Below, one piece after another: positions 43,030 to 52,180 of a stretch of DNA of 64,000 bases. The stretch is from Rhizobium anhuiense (GTDB lineage Bacteria; Pseudomonadota; Alphaproteobacteria; Rhizobiales; Rhizobiaceae): contig NZ_ML133521.1 in NCBI RefSeq assembly GCF_003985145.1, positions 1-64,000 on the forward strand, read 5' to 3'. Each line of letters opens with the position of its first letter. The stretch's first letter is position 1. A program made the position numbers and the translations under genes. The notes beneath the pieces are model-generated. The model was given only the letters and a program-made list of their open reading frames with translations, ran no database searches and had not been told where the DNA came from.

Positions 43030-43385
43030 CCAGGAAAGCGCTGGTCGCAACGTCGGGCAAAATTGATTACGAGCGCGGCGTCTTTCTCAGCAATAGCGGC
43101 CAAGGAATCTACAGGCTTCTGCATGTAGGCTTCTGCATCGCTTTTAGGTCGATGAGATTGTTCGAAAATGCCTTCAGCCTGGACAGCTAGCTTATCGAAT
43201 TTTGTTTGGTAATCTCCGGCTTTGTTGGCATCTCCGGCTTCCTGATAGACCTTAGCCATGATCGCAAAGGCCGCTCCACACTGGAAAGGATGCTCGTTTG
43301 TATTCGGTCCAAGCTCCGCCGAACCCTGGCCGTAACTCGGCGTTGCCAGAGTCCCGATCAAAAGCAAAACAATCGCACGCACCAC
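43026..43385 (-). CDS. Small secreted protein of unknown function
   Basis: 119 residues. A signal peptide is clear (MVRAIVLLLIGTLATPSYGQ, cleavage near SYG|QG). The mature part is helical with two Cys (FQCGAAFAIMAKVYQEAGDA and FARRCDQRF), probably one disulphide, and looks like a short TPR-like or helical periplasmic protein. Its 3' end touches the IS66 remnant. Confidence 0.65.
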   Translation of the reverse strand: MVRAIVLLLIGTLATPSYGQGSAELGPNTNEHPFQCGAAFAIMAKVYQEAGDANKAGDYQTKFDKLAVQAEGIFEQSHRPKSDAEAYMQKPVDSLAAIAEKDAALVINFARRCDQRFPG

Positions 43386-43467
43386 AAGCTCAACCTCTTC
43401 ACGCCGGAGCTGTTATCGTAGCATTACAGCCTCAGGAAACGCCATCATGCACTTGGAAAACCAGTTA

Positions 43468-43481
43468 ACCGGACGCTTACT
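43468..43481. repeat. 14-bp direct repeat flanking a small membrane gene
   Basis: ACCGGACGCTTACT occurs here and at 43798-43811, 330 bp apart in the same orientation, bracketing the 80-residue membrane protein gene. A shorter match (ACCGGACGTT) occurs near 44053. Either a dispersed intergenic repeat or the trace of a small insertion. Confidence 0.5.
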
Positions 43482-43546
43482 CGCCGATTATCCGATCAAC
43501 CGAATTGACGCCTTGTTGCCGTGAAACATCACACCGGAGCCCTGAT

Positions 43547-43789
43547 TTGATCATTATCGACTTTATTTTTGAGGTGATTGGCTACACTACCGCCAGGCTC
43601 GTGTTGCCGCTCATCACCGGCAGGAAGGTGCGCGTGCAAGCCATATCCTCGACCGAGACGGGATTTAATTGGCTGGGCTTCAAACGCGTCCCCGATGGCT
43701 CACTGATCTGCCAAGCTCCTATGGCAGGATGGATCGGTTTGATCCCGTGGGTGGTTGTGGTCGCCGTTCTTATCCTCACAATCGCATAG
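43547..43789 (+). CDS. Small membrane protein of unknown function
   Basis: 80 residues starting at TTG 43547 with GGAG 7 nt upstream. Hydrophobic segments occur at the N-terminus (IIIDFIFEVIGYTTARLVLP) and C-terminus (GLIPWVVVVAVLILTIA), with the soluble loop TETGFNWLGFKRVPDGS between them. No family recognised. Flanked by 14-bp direct repeats. Confidence 0.55.
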   Translation: MIIIDFIFEVIGYTTARLVLPLITGRKVRVQAISSTETGFNWLGFKRVPDGSLICQAPMAGWIGLIPWVVVVAVLILTIA

Positions 43790-44108
43790 CCGTCACCACC
43801 GGACGCTTACTTCCTATCCGCGTTCGTTGTGAAAGCTATGTCTAGCGGAAAACTGCTAAGCAAGCTTTCCCAAACAGCTTCAACCTGTCTACTTTCGCAA
43901 AGCGGGCTTGTAACTGTCTGTCGTGGGACAGGCATCTCGACCAGTCCTCGGGATGAATTGGGCATGTTTCAGCCCACGGACGGGGGATTCGAGAACTCCA
44001 CACTCAGTGCGGCCTGGATATTCCGCAATCGCCGTATGCAGAAGGCGATCACCGGACGTTGCCAATACCAAAAGTTGTACTATTGTCTGTCCCGCACGAG
44101 AAAACCTG

Positions 44109-44876
44109 ATGGTGGTTATGCCGGTAGTAACTCGACATCTCATTGATCGGGGTGACGGAGCCACGGTCGAGCTCTTTCAAGCTCAGGTCGCAAGCGAAAC
44201 GCCCGCAGGCGCAATCCTGTTTGTCCACGGCAACCAGGGTGGCCGTCTGCTTGGAGGGATAGAGGCGGTCGATAGCGGCGCGTTGCTTCGGTTCTGTTCT
44301 GGTTTGAATATCACTGCGGCGGCAGTCTCGCAGCCCGGTTTTGGGGCGTCAGATGGGCCTCCAGATTTCTGCGGTCCCAAAACTCAGCAGGCGATCATTG
44401 CGGCTCTCGGCTTCCTGAGGGAACAGCCTTCCGTCGACCCTAGCCGAATGGTCCTCTATGGAAACAGTCGTGGCGCCGTTGCATCGGCAATGGTTGCCAC
44501 CCAGATTTCTGATCTGCGGGGAGTCATTCTCTCGGGCGGCGTCTACGATCTTGAAGTCGCTTATCACGCGAGTTCAGACGGTTTGCGGTGGGCTATCGAG
44601 AAGGAGGCGGGCCTGTCGAGAGAGGCCTTTCTGGCTCGCTCTGCGCTGCATTACGCGCCCGAAGTTCGGTCGGAGACGCTGTTGCTGCATGGAAAGCATG
44701 ACGACCGTGCGTCGGTTGCCCATGCTGAACTGTTCTCAAAAGCTCTATCCAATGCAGGCGTCCCGGTGACGCTTCACGTGTTTGAGTGTGGGCATCAAAT
44801 TCCAAGGAGCCACGTGCAGGAAGCTCTCCGCCCCTTCCTGAAAAGGATGTACCATCCCATCGTGACCTATCACTAA
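44109..44876 (+). CDS. Alpha/beta hydrolase, prolyl-oligopeptidase-like
   Basis: 255 residues from ATG 44109. Nucleophile elbow YGNSRGAVAS (Ser of GNSRG), oxyanion region ILFVHGNQGG near the start, Asp region LLLHGKHDDRASV and catalytic His in FECGHQIPRS. No signal peptide in the chosen start. The substrate is unknown; peptidase S9 or esterase activity is possible. The frame stays open upstream to 43923, but without family features. Confidence 0.82.
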   Translation: MVVMPVVTRHLIDRGDGATVELFQAQVASETPAGAILFVHGNQGGRLLGGIEAVDSGALLRFCSGLNITAAAVSQPGFGASDGPPDFCGPKTQQAIIAALGFLREQPSVDPSRMVLYGNSRGAVASAMVATQISDLRGVILSGGVYDLEVAYHASSDGLRWAIEKEAGLSREAFLARSALHYAPEVRSETLLLHGKHDDRASVAHAELFSKALSNAGVPVTLHVFECGHQIPRSHVQEALRPFLKRMYHPIVTYH

Positions 44877-44896
44877 GGCGGCACGTAGCTTCGGCT

Positions 44897-45382
44897 TCAG
44901 ATTGCCGACAGGAAGGTTGCAACATCCGAGCGGCTGGACAGCCTTACCTTTTGCAACGGATGCTCCTCGAAAAAACATTGATGTGCGTCGAAGGAATTCA
45001 TGTGGTTCTTCCGAAGACGGTAACCACGCGTGTATTCCAGCAATTCCTCGAGCTGTTCCACGGTCCCGCCGCCGGTTTGGCCTCGTTGCAGAAGGTTTGA
45101 AATACACTCATCGTCAGAGACGTCGAGCCAAATCAGAGTTGTCACACGCGTCATCACCTGCCTGAGGATCGAACCGTAAATACCCTCCATCACCCAAGAG
45201 CTGTTGCCCGCAGCCTGGGTCACCAGTCGGTCGCGCTCATCACGCGGACGCTCTCCGGCAAAATTCGGTAGCCAATGAAGATCGTCGAGATGAACTGCTG
45301 GGATTTGCAATTTATGGGCTAGTTGCCCGGCCAGCCAGGACTTGCCACTTCCGCCATTGCCTACGATGAATATTCTGTCCAT
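44897..45382 (-). CDS. P-loop kinase-like protein (FlaR/topology-modulation type)
   Basis: 161 residues beginning MDRIFIVGNGGSGKSWLAGQ: Walker A GNGGSGKS at 8-15. The rest (VHLDDLHWLPNF, SSWVMEGIYGSI, TLIWLDVSDDECISNLLQRG) fits the adenylate-kinase-like group annotated as topology modulation or FlaR proteins. Probably a small-molecule kinase; substrate unknown. It converges with the hydrolase gene (20-bp gap). Confidence 0.83.
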   Translation of the reverse strand: MDRIFIVGNGGSGKSWLAGQLAHKLQIPAVHLDDLHWLPNFAGERPRDERDRLVTQAAGNSSWVMEGIYGSILRQVMTRVTTLIWLDVSDDECISNLLQRGQTGGGTVEQLEELLEYTRGYRLRKNHMNSFDAHQCFFEEHPLQKVRLSSRSDVATFLSAI

Positions 45383-45596
45383 CTCTTGTCCTGCTTCAAT
45401 GAGGGTAGATTGCTGATGGGCTTCAAACGTGAAGCCGATCGGTGAACTTTATTGCATCGAATCCGAGTTGAGTAGTCTCAGCCCCGAAGCTTGCCTGACT
45501 GGAAGGCGAGAACGATCAGCACCGCTGATCGCCGGCAAGCGAACCTGACTGACGCATCATCGAGCCCGCGTCGCCGCCAAATTGCCGCCAGTTCGT

Positions 45597-46439
45597 TCAG
45601 TTCGAGAGATACTCGTGCAGGAATGCCTTCACTCTGATGAAGGACTGCTCAGCAGCAGGCGCGTTATATTCTTCCCGATGACCGAATGCCGTCTTTGCCA
45701 CTGTGACGTCTGGAGCATCGAAGGCATGGTACGCACCTGGATAGATATCGAGTTCGATCGGCGGACCTTTGCCACTGATGTGAGAAACCCTCTGCCGACA
45801 CCTTTCGGCTGGGCTCCAATCGTCCACGTCGCCAATGAGGATCAAAGTTGGCACCGTCGCATCGCCCTCGTGGGGAGCGCAAACCGGATAGTACCCGACT
45901 GCAGCCTCGAACTTCCGATCCATGAACTGTTCGTTGCCCTCGGTTTTCGTGGCTTCCAGCGTCGCGATGCCACCAGCGGAAAAGCCCATCAGCCCCACAT
46001 GTCGGGCATCAACGAAGGTGTATGTTGATAGGAAATCGAGAGCCCCGTAGGCATCGAATACCCGGTCAGGAAGATAGCTCTCACAGGTGTTGTCGATGTT
46101 GCGGGTCGTGAAGCTGTCGACCACCAGCACGACATATCCCCATGAGGTCAACCGCTGCGGCCAGTAAGTCTTGACGTTCTCATGGATACCGCCACAACCG
46201 TGCATGACGACGATAGCCGGAAAGGGACCATCTCCCTGTGGTCGGCTTAGATATCCCAGCAAGTGCGTGACTTGGGCCTGCGGGAGACTGACACCTTGTT
46301 CCCTTGCCTTGCGTTCCAGGAATGGACTTGGCTTTACGACTGCGCTGTCGAATCGCACCAACTCGTCGGCGTGAGCCGAAGGGTCAGGCTGCACGATAGC
46401 GATGAGCAAAAGTCCGAAAACAAGCTTTGTGATTTGCAT
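45597..46439 (-). CDS. Secreted dienelactone-hydrolase family protein
   Basis: 280 residues from ATG 46439 (GGAGC 8 nt upstream) with a signal peptide (MQITKLVFGLLLIAIVQPDP, then SAHA|DE). The alpha/beta hydrolase core shows VVMHGCGGIHENVK, nucleophile GFSAGG, ILIGDVDDWSP and the His in YPGAYHAFDAP. The nucleophile is Ser, not the Cys of classical dienelactone hydrolase, so another ester is likely. Export to the periplasm is predicted. Confidence 0.83.
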   Translation of the reverse strand: MQITKLVFGLLLIAIVQPDPSAHADELVRFDSAVVKPSPFLERKAREQGVSLPQAQVTHLLGYLSRPQGDGPFPAIVVMHGCGGIHENVKTYWPQRLTSWGYVVLVVDSFTTRNIDNTCESYLPDRVFDAYGALDFLSTYTFVDARHVGLMGFSAGGIATLEATKTEGNEQFMDRKFEAAVGYYPVCAPHEGDATVPTLILIGDVDDWSPAERCRQRVSHISGKGPPIELDIYPGAYHAFDAPDVTVAKTAFGHREEYNAPAAEQSFIRVKAFLHEYLSN

Positions 46440-46645
46440 TGAGTTGCTCCGCTGGGAGACAGGCAGTTGATCAAACGCTATCCACAACCGATCATCATCT
46501 AGATGCGGAAACTTCGACGTCCATAGGCTTTAAAGCGGCGCGGCAAATAGTCGCCTTCAATGATTATCCCCAGGCGTAAGTCCGGAGCCGGGGACAGAGC
46601 TCAAGGCTAAACCTTACGAGCGACATCGGCCTTGGCCGAGCGTCG

Positions 46646-47530
46646 TCAGCCAAACCGTTCCACCAGGAAATCGATCACCGTCCGCAACATCGCTGTCGGC
46701 CGCCGGTTCGGCGCATAGACGAGGTGCATCGGGACGGGCTTGTAGGACCATTCCGGCAGTACCCGTTCAAGCCGTCCTTCAGTGATATCGGCGGCGAGCA
46801 GCAGTTCCGGCTGAAGCGCAATTCCCGCGCCGCTGAGTGCTGCCATGCGCAGCGCCGCTCCCTGGTTGGTCGAGAATTTTCCGGAGATCAACACATCGCG
46901 CAGTTCGCCGCCCGGCCCGACCAGGTGCCAGCGATCCTGCATGCGCCAATAGGAGTGGCCGAGGCAGAGGTGGTTCGCCAGAGCCTCCGGCGAGGCCGGC
47001 CGGCCATGGCGGGCAAGATAGTCCGGCGAGGCAGCGAGAATCCGCCGGTAGGGCGTGAGCGGGCGGGCGACCAGGCCGCTGTCGGCGAGCGGGCCGATGT
47101 GGATACCGAGCTCGAACCCCTCGCCGACGAGATCATGGACATTGTTGTCGAGCGACAGTTCGATGCTGACGTCGGGATAGGCGTTCTGGTAATCGATCAG
47201 CGCCGGCACCAGGACTTGCGTGCCGAAGCTGACCGGCGCCACCAACCGAAGCCGGCCGCGCGGCGCCGATTGCAGCTCGCTCGCCGAAGCCTCGGCCAGC
47301 GCCACTTCGGAAAGCGCGCGTTTGCAGCGCTCGTAATAGAGCTGGCCGACCTCTGTAAGCTGATGGCGCCGCGTGGTGCGATGGATCAGCTTCGCCCCGA
47401 GCCGGGTCTCGATCGTCTTGATGTGCTTGGCAACCATGGCAGGCGACACTTGCGCGATCTCCGCGGCCGCCGCGAAACTGCCATTGTCGATGACCCTGAC
47501 GAACATCGCCATGCCGGCCAGCTTGTCCAC
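46646..47530 (-). CDS. LysR-family transcriptional regulator
   Basis: 294 residues. The N-terminal winged helix is MAMFVRVIDNGSFAAAAEIA followed by QVSPAMVAKHIKTIETRLGA (to about 47), and the effector domain starts at GRLRLVAPVSFG. It is divergent from a tautomerase gene with 126 bp between starts, where a strong dyad lies, so it probably controls that gene. CrgA/DmlR-like by overall pattern. Confidence 0.92.
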   Translation of the reverse strand: MDKLAGMAMFVRVIDNGSFAAAAEIAQVSPAMVAKHIKTIETRLGAKLIHRTTRRHQLTEVGQLYYERCKRALSEVALAEASASELQSAPRGRLRLVAPVSFGTQVLVPALIDYQNAYPDVSIELSLDNNVHDLVGEGFELGIHIGPLADSGLVARPLTPYRRILAASPDYLARHGRPASPEALANHLCLGHSYWRMQDRWHLVGPGGELRDVLISGKFSTNQGAALRMAALSGAGIALQPELLLAADITEGRLERVLPEWSYKPVPMHLVYAPNRRPTAMLRTVIDFLVERFG

Positions 47531-47540
47531 GATTGCCTAC

Positions 47541-47569
47541 CTGTTGGTTTCGAATGACGATACCAACAG
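47541..47569. promoter_or_regulatory. LysR-type binding dyad
   Basis: Perfect 8-bp inverted repeat CTGTTGGT (47541-47548) and ACCAACAG (47562-47569) with a 13-bp spacer. The interrupted T-N11-A type layout in a lysR-target divergent gap is typical of a LysR primary recognition site. It is 11 bp from the lysR start, so autoregulation is likely. Confidence 0.65.
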
Positions 47570-47656
47570 CTTATTTATCAACCGACGAATTTACAACATG
47601 GTCGCCATGCCCGCGCCAAGACGACGGACATCACCAACCTGACCAAGGAAGAGACC

Positions 47657-47842
47657 ATGCCCATTCTTCACCTGCAGATGCATCCCGGCCGCACCGACGA
47701 TCAGAAACGCGCCTTCGCGCGCGAAGCAACCAAGGCCGCCGTCGAGACCCTCGCGTGCCCGCCGGAATCGCTGGAAATCCTGATAACGGAGATCGCCAAG
47801 GATTCCTGGGCGGTCGGCGGCAAGCTGAAATCCGAGGCCTGA
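47657..47842 (+). CDS. 4-oxalocrotonate tautomerase-like protein
   Basis: 61 residues beginning MPILHLQMHPGRTDDQKRAF. Pro2 becomes the N-terminal catalytic proline after Met removal, as in 4-OT enzymes, and length matches the family. The usual Arg11 region reads HPGRT, while the C-terminal catalytic Arg39 region is IAKDSWAVGG, so the exact substrate is unknown. Regulated with the divergent LysR gene. Confidence 0.85.
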   Translation: MPILHLQMHPGRTDDQKRAFAREATKAAVETLACPPESLEILITEIAKDSWAVGGKLKSEA

Positions 47843-48244
47843 CAGACGACCCGCTATGCCGAAGGCTCGAGCTGCGGGCCGCCGCCGCCATGGTATAGGA
47901 CGGGGAGCCGGCCCTCGGCTCCCTGCTGAATGTGAAGGGCGGCCGGTGATTTTACTGGCCGCCGCCACTCCACCGCACGCAAGCCTTTGGACAGCCGACC
48001 TCACCGGGGAGTTTGCTTTTGGTCCATCTGAGCCATGGCGGAGTTCGGTCCTAAGCGGACCTTTCGGTGTCGAAGGCGAAGGCTGCTTGGCGTCCTCAAA
48101 ACAGTCGTAGAGCCAAGCGGTGGCTTGAAAGCGGACAACGCATCGGAGTGGCGAGGCGGCATGTTTGCATCAAAAGCGGATTTTACGTTGAACGTGATTG
48201 CATCTTTGATGCCTGCGCCTGTTTTTGGCCCTGTGTCCAGCGGG
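47843..48244. other. Gap with two hairpins after the tautomerase gene
   Basis: 402 bp without a recognised gene. Hairpin one is GGGAGCCG 47903-47910 with its complement at 47916-47923 (5-nt loop); hairpin two has 7-bp arms at 47938-47944 and 47957-47963. Neither has a T-run, so termination is possible but not shown. The rest (48000-48244) has no visible feature beyond short AGCGGAC-type words. Confidence 0.4.
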
Positions 48245-49213
48245 TCACTCGTTCGCAAGCACTGTCTTTCCAGATGCAAATTGGCGATTATAGAAAATCC
48301 GAACCGACAGAACGACGCCGGCGATCAGGACGACAACCCCAGCGACTTCGATCGGAGTTGGCCAGCGGGCATGCACGACAAGTCCGCCGATCACGCCGAA
48401 GGCAGTCTCTGAGACGATCAATTGCGCGGCCAAGGCAACCGGCAGGCTGCGGGAGGCGATATTCCAGGCCCAGACGCCGCCTACGGTGGCCAGCAGCGCG
48501 AGAGTTGTGCCCCAGACATAGAGGTTGCCGGCAGCGCTCCAGCCGAATCCCAATATAGGAAGCCGGAAGAGGTCCATCGCGGCACCGATGGGATAGAAGG
48601 CCAGCATCAAGACGCCGCCGCCCACCAGTATCAGCGCCGACCACACGCCGGAGGGCATGTCCGGCCGTGCGGCGAGTGCCGCCTGATTGGAAAGCGCGAA
48701 CCAGACCCAAAGGCCCACGGCAGCAAGCGCCAGCGGCACGCCAATCCACAATGATTGCACAGAGTCCAGTCCTTCGGCCGTGAATGCCGTGCCATTGACG
48801 AGAACAAGACCCACCAGCACCAGTGCCAGAGGCACCATGAGGGATCGCCAAGGCAATGATGCCTGACGCTGATTGCCAATGACCATCAATACGATTGGCA
48901 CCAGCCCGAGAAAGGCCGGAGCGATGACTGGGCCGGCAAAGAGGGCCGCTCCGGTCACTGTCAGGAAGTAGCCGACATAGCCGACGAAGGCGAGCCAGAT
49001 GGCTTGCAGGCAGTTTCGAAGCGTGAGGTGGCGCATGACACCCTTCTCGGAAAACAGAATGTAAAGCCCGACGAGTGCCGAGACGACGTGACGGATGAGG
49101 GCAAAATCAAAGGTGGAATAGTCACCGATGATGAAGGGCACGACGAAATTGAGCGAAAAGGCAAAGGCCGCAAAGAGAGCGGCCGACACGCCAACATAGA
49201 AAAGTCTGTCCAT
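48245..49213 (-). CDS. EamA/DMT-family transporter 1
   Basis: 322 residues with ten hydrophobic segments in two repeats, as in the drug/metabolite transporter superfamily (FAFSLNFVVPFIIGDYSTFD at the N-terminus and AQLIVSETAFGVIGGLVVHA at the second EamA end). Substrate not predictable. It is divergent from the second EamA gene across a 437-bp gap. Confidence 0.85.
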   Translation of the reverse strand: MDRLFYVGVSAALFAAFAFSLNFVVPFIIGDYSTFDFALIRHVVSALVGLYILFSEKGVMRHLTLRNCLQAIWLAFVGYVGYFLTVTGAALFAGPVIAPAFLGLVPIVLMVIGNQRQASLPWRSLMVPLALVLVGLVLVNGTAFTAEGLDSVQSLWIGVPLALAAVGLWVWFALSNQAALAARPDMPSGVWSALILVGGGVLMLAFYPIGAAMDLFRLPILGFGWSAAGNLYVWGTTLALLATVGGVWAWNIASRSLPVALAAQLIVSETAFGVIGGLVVHARWPTPIEVAGVVVLIAGVVLSVRIFYNRQFASGKTVLANE

Positions 49214-49650
49214 ATGCTCACCCCTTTTGACATTGCGTCACCGAGCCCTGGTCTCCGCGACGCCGAGTATGCCGTTTGGCAGTCAAGCGAAATGCTTGAT
49301 CGAATGGATAAAATTTACCGGCCACGCGCCCTGGTCGGTAGCCGGGGAAAATGAGAGCCAGCCTCTCGATACGCATCACCCGGATCATGAAACGGTGCAG
49401 AATCGCAGGGGCCGCGATGCGTGTGCAACGCTTCGAAGCGGTCATCGCTGCTTCATCGGGATGGGATTCACGCAGACGGCCGTGCCGCCTCTTCAGGAGA
49501 GCCGATTTCCCGCCGCAACTGCTCAGACCGGGCGAACTTCGGCAAGCCGCTTGACTGCATACTCGTCCCGCCAGCAGACGGCGGCTTAGCAACCAGGGAT
49601 ACCGCCGCCTTCATCTGTGCAGCGCACGGGAATTGTGGCATAACTGGGCC
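49214..49650. other. Gap between two divergent EamA genes
   Basis: 437 bp with promoters for both transporters presumably inside. Frames such as 49227-49589 on the plus strand and 49218-49592 on the minus strand have no family resemblance and look like chance. No dyad worth reporting was found. Confidence 0.4.
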
Positions 49651-50622
49651 ATGGCGATACATGTCTTGGCGGTCCATCGCGACACGGTCGGGACGGAACA
49701 GGCGGCGGGCGGTTCGCTTGCAGCCGCCTATTCCGTGGGGGTTTTCTGCTGGCTGCTGTCGGCCGGCGTCTATATCGCCGCGAAATGGGTCTCTTCGGAG
49801 ATGCCGCCCTGGGCGCTTTGCTTCTGGCGCGTGCTGATCGCCTGGGCGATCCTGATGCCCATCGTGTACCGGCATTTCGGCGCCATGGTCGCGCTGGTGC
49901 GGGCTCGCGGCCTCGAGCTGCTCGCCATCGGCGGTGTGGGGCTTGGCGTCTGCCAGGGCCTGATTTTTGTCGGCCTTGAACATGCCGATGCCACGACCGC
50001 CGGCATCATCATCGCCCTGATCCCGATCATCACCATGATTCTTGCCCGTTTCATTCTGGCTGAGCCGATGGGACGCTGGCAGGTGATCGGATCGATCCTC
50101 GCCTTTTTCGGGATCGTGGTCATCATCGTCAAGGGCAGCCCGGCTGCGCTCTTGCGTCTCGACCTCAATCCCGGGGAGTTGTGGATCGTCGCTGGCGCGT
50201 TCTGTTTCAGCCTCTATACCGTCCTGCTCCGCCGGGCGAAATTCGATGTGAATCGCCTTGCGCTCCTGGTGCTGCTCCTCGGTGCAGCGGTGCTGACGGC
50301 GCTGCCCTTCTACCTGTTTGAGCTTGTCTCCGACGAGCGCTCGACGCTGAATGCCAGCGGCCTTATCGCGCTCGGCTATGTCGCGATCCCGGGTGGCGCG
50401 GTTATGTATTATCTCTTCAATCGCAGCATCGAGGCCCTGGGGGCGGCGCGGGCGGGCGTGCTGCTTTACATCCAGACGATCTTTATCGCCGTGCTCGCCT
50501 ACCTGTTCCTCGGCGAACAGTTGCAACGCTATCATCTCGAAGGCGCGGCACTCATCGTCGCCGGCTTGCTTCTCATCATCTTGCTGAAGCCAACGACCAG
50601 AGCGGAGGCGACCAAAGCCTGA
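49651..50622 (+). CDS. EamA/DMT-family transporter 2
   Basis: 323 residues, ten hydrophobic segments. EamA repeat one has KWVSSEMPPWALCFWRVLIA, then FVGLEHADATTAGIIIALIP; repeat two ends FLGEQLQRYHLEGAALIVAG, the usual RhaT/YdcZ-like closing. Start ATG 49651 chosen; a TTG six codons upstream is possible. Likely an exporter of small metabolites. Confidence 0.88.
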   Translation: MAIHVLAVHRDTVGTEQAAGGSLAAAYSVGVFCWLLSAGVYIAAKWVSSEMPPWALCFWRVLIAWAILMPIVYRHFGAMVALVRARGLELLAIGGVGLGVCQGLIFVGLEHADATTAGIIIALIPIITMILARFILAEPMGRWQVIGSILAFFGIVVIIVKGSPAALLRLDLNPGELWIVAGAFCFSLYTVLLRRAKFDVNRLALLVLLLGAAVLTALPFYLFELVSDERSTLNASGLIALGYVAIPGGAVMYYLFNRSIEALGAARAGVLLYIQTIFIAVLAYLFLGEQLQRYHLEGAALIVAGLLLIILLKPTTRAEATKA

Positions 50623-50788
50623 GTACGAACGCAATGGCTTTCCCAATGACCGCTTCTCAAACCTGTGCCATGTCCGCTTTCGGAAAAAGGAAACAGGTGG
50701 TTCTATGAGCAATATGGGGCGCAATGCGACCGGGTGTTGTCCCGATCCTGCGCTTGGTTTACCCAAGTCTCAATCGGGTTGATCGAGG

Positions 50789-51532
50789 GTGCCGCGAGTG
50801 GGATGGGAAGCACTGGAGCTGTGGGGCAAGGACGCGGTTCGCATCGAACGGCTGGCTGGCGGGGTCGCCAATGATGTCTGGAGCGTGCACATCCACGGGC
50901 AACTTGCAGTCGGTCGTCTGGGTACCAGGAGCAATGCTGATCTGGCGTGGGAGGTTGAACTCCTCCGGCACCTTGACCGTGAAGGTCTGAGCGTGCCGGT
51001 GCCGATCCCGGCAGACGACGGCCGGCTATTCGCGGATGGCCTGATGGTTATGACATACATGCATGGCGGACCACCCGAGACCGAGGGCGACTGGCGTCGT
51101 GTCGCCGAGACCCTCCGCGAACTGCATCGTTTGACGCAAGGTTGGCCGCAGCGCCCAGGGTGGCGATCCTCGACGGACCTCCTGCATGCCGAGACGGGGA
51201 CGAGGATCGACCTTGCCGCGATGCCGCCAGATGGCGTCGCTCGATGCCGCGCGGCGTGGGCACGGCTTATCGGACGTGAGGCAAGCGTCGTCCACGGTAA
51301 TCCCAACAACCCTGCCAACATCCGCATGACCACGGACCGCGTCGCACTGATCGACTGGGATGAGTCGCATATCGACGTCCCCGACCTTGACCTCGTCTTG
51401 CCCCATAATGCTGCCGATCTGGAAGCCGGGGCGTATGACATCGCCGCGCAAGCATCGGCCGCATGGGAAGCCGCCGTCTGTTGGGATGACGAATACGCGA
51501 AACAGCGACTTGCCGAAGTTCGAGCGGTCTAG
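50789..51532 (+). CDS. Aminoglycoside-phosphotransferase-fold protein
   Basis: 247 residues with the APH/choline kinase fold: RIERLAGGVANDVWSVHIHG at the nucleotide-binding end, VVHGNPNNPANIRM where the catalytic loop HGDxxxxN is expected, and VALIDWDES as the metal-binding DxD-like motif. The catalytic Asp of the first motif is replaced by Asn. It starts at a GTG (50789); the GTG at 50798, with GAGG before it, is an alternative. Small-molecule kinase or an inactive relative; the gene stands alone. Confidence 0.75.
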   Translation: MPRVGWEALELWGKDAVRIERLAGGVANDVWSVHIHGQLAVGRLGTRSNADLAWEVELLRHLDREGLSVPVPIPADDGRLFADGLMVMTYMHGGPPETEGDWRRVAETLRELHRLTQGWPQRPGWRSSTDLLHAETGTRIDLAAMPPDGVARCRAAWARLIGREASVVHGNPNNPANIRMTTDRVALIDWDESHIDVPDLDLVLPHNAADLEAGAYDIAAQASAAWEAAVCWDDEYAKQRLAEVRAV

Positions 51533-51758
51533 AGCGGTTCAGCTTTTAACGGAAGCGCAGAACCGCTCTATTCTTTTGTTTTTACGCAATTCCCGGCAAA
51601 AGCGCTTCGCGCTTTGCCTGGGAAACCCGCTTCGCACTTTTCCTGGAATTGCTCTAAAGCGCGTCGCATGAAACGTGGTTCAAGCGACGTGCTTTAGCTC
51701 TTTGTTTTTATGCATGTCGTACCTCCGGAACCGCTGCACACTTCCGGGCGACATGCAT
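51531..51758. repeat. Long multi-palindrome intergenic element (RIME-like)
   Basis: A series of imperfect and perfect palindromes: AGAGCGGTTC 51531-51540 with its complement 51560-51569, followed by T-rich sequence; a middle run rich in AAGCGCTTCGC-type words; and ATGCATGTCG 51710-51719 with its complement 51749-51758, inside which CCGGAA/TTCCGG pair as well. Such mosaics are described in Rhizobium as intergenic elements. The first hairpin plus T-run could terminate the phosphotransferase transcript, whose stop it overlaps. Confidence 0.75.
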
Positions 51759-51821
51759 CAGCGACGGCCGCTCCCGGCGCAAGCCTGACGTCGATAGGCA
51801 GGTAGCCCCTGGAAATACGGC

Positions 51822-52133
51822 CTAGGTTAGCATCATCGGAGGAAGGTCCGGCCGCCGCTCTCCCAGTCCCCGCGGGACGAGCGATAGAGCCGCGATCCCC
51901 GCCTCATCGGCCGCACGCAGAAGCGCCTCCCGGAATTGTTCCGGGGCAATCTTCCCGCTCAATGCGTCGACGCAGGCTTTCACGGCAGCCACATATTCCT
52001 CGCCGTCATCGCAAGGCCAGTCGTTGATCAGGAGACGCGCCGCGTCGCCCAGCGTCCATACGATCTTGCGAGATGCCGGTCCTCGCAAAGCGAATCCGAC
52101 CGGCGTAAATGCTGATGATGTATTCCAGCACAT
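51822..52133 (-). CDS. DUF982 protein
   Basis: 103 residues. The DUF982 pattern is seen in VWTLGDAARLLINDWPCDDG, EEYVAAVKACVDALSGKIAP and EQFREALLRAADEAGI. DUF982 proteins are small, common in many copies in Rhizobiales, and of unknown function. Start ATG 52133 with GAGG close before it. A 12-bp palindrome lies 48 bp upstream. Confidence 0.8.
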   Translation of the reverse strand: MCWNTSSAFTPVGFALRGPASRKIVWTLGDAARLLINDWPCDDGEEYVAAVKACVDALSGKIAPEQFREALLRAADEAGIAALSLVPRGLGERRPDLPPMMLT

Positions 52134-52180
52134 TGTCCTCGACCCCTCAAGGCACGGGTACTACAGTCCCCGCGATCAAT

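Noticed and set aside
49468..50766. 432-codon minus-strand frame over the second EamA gene
   Set aside because: Highly charged, repetitive shadow composition with no family match.
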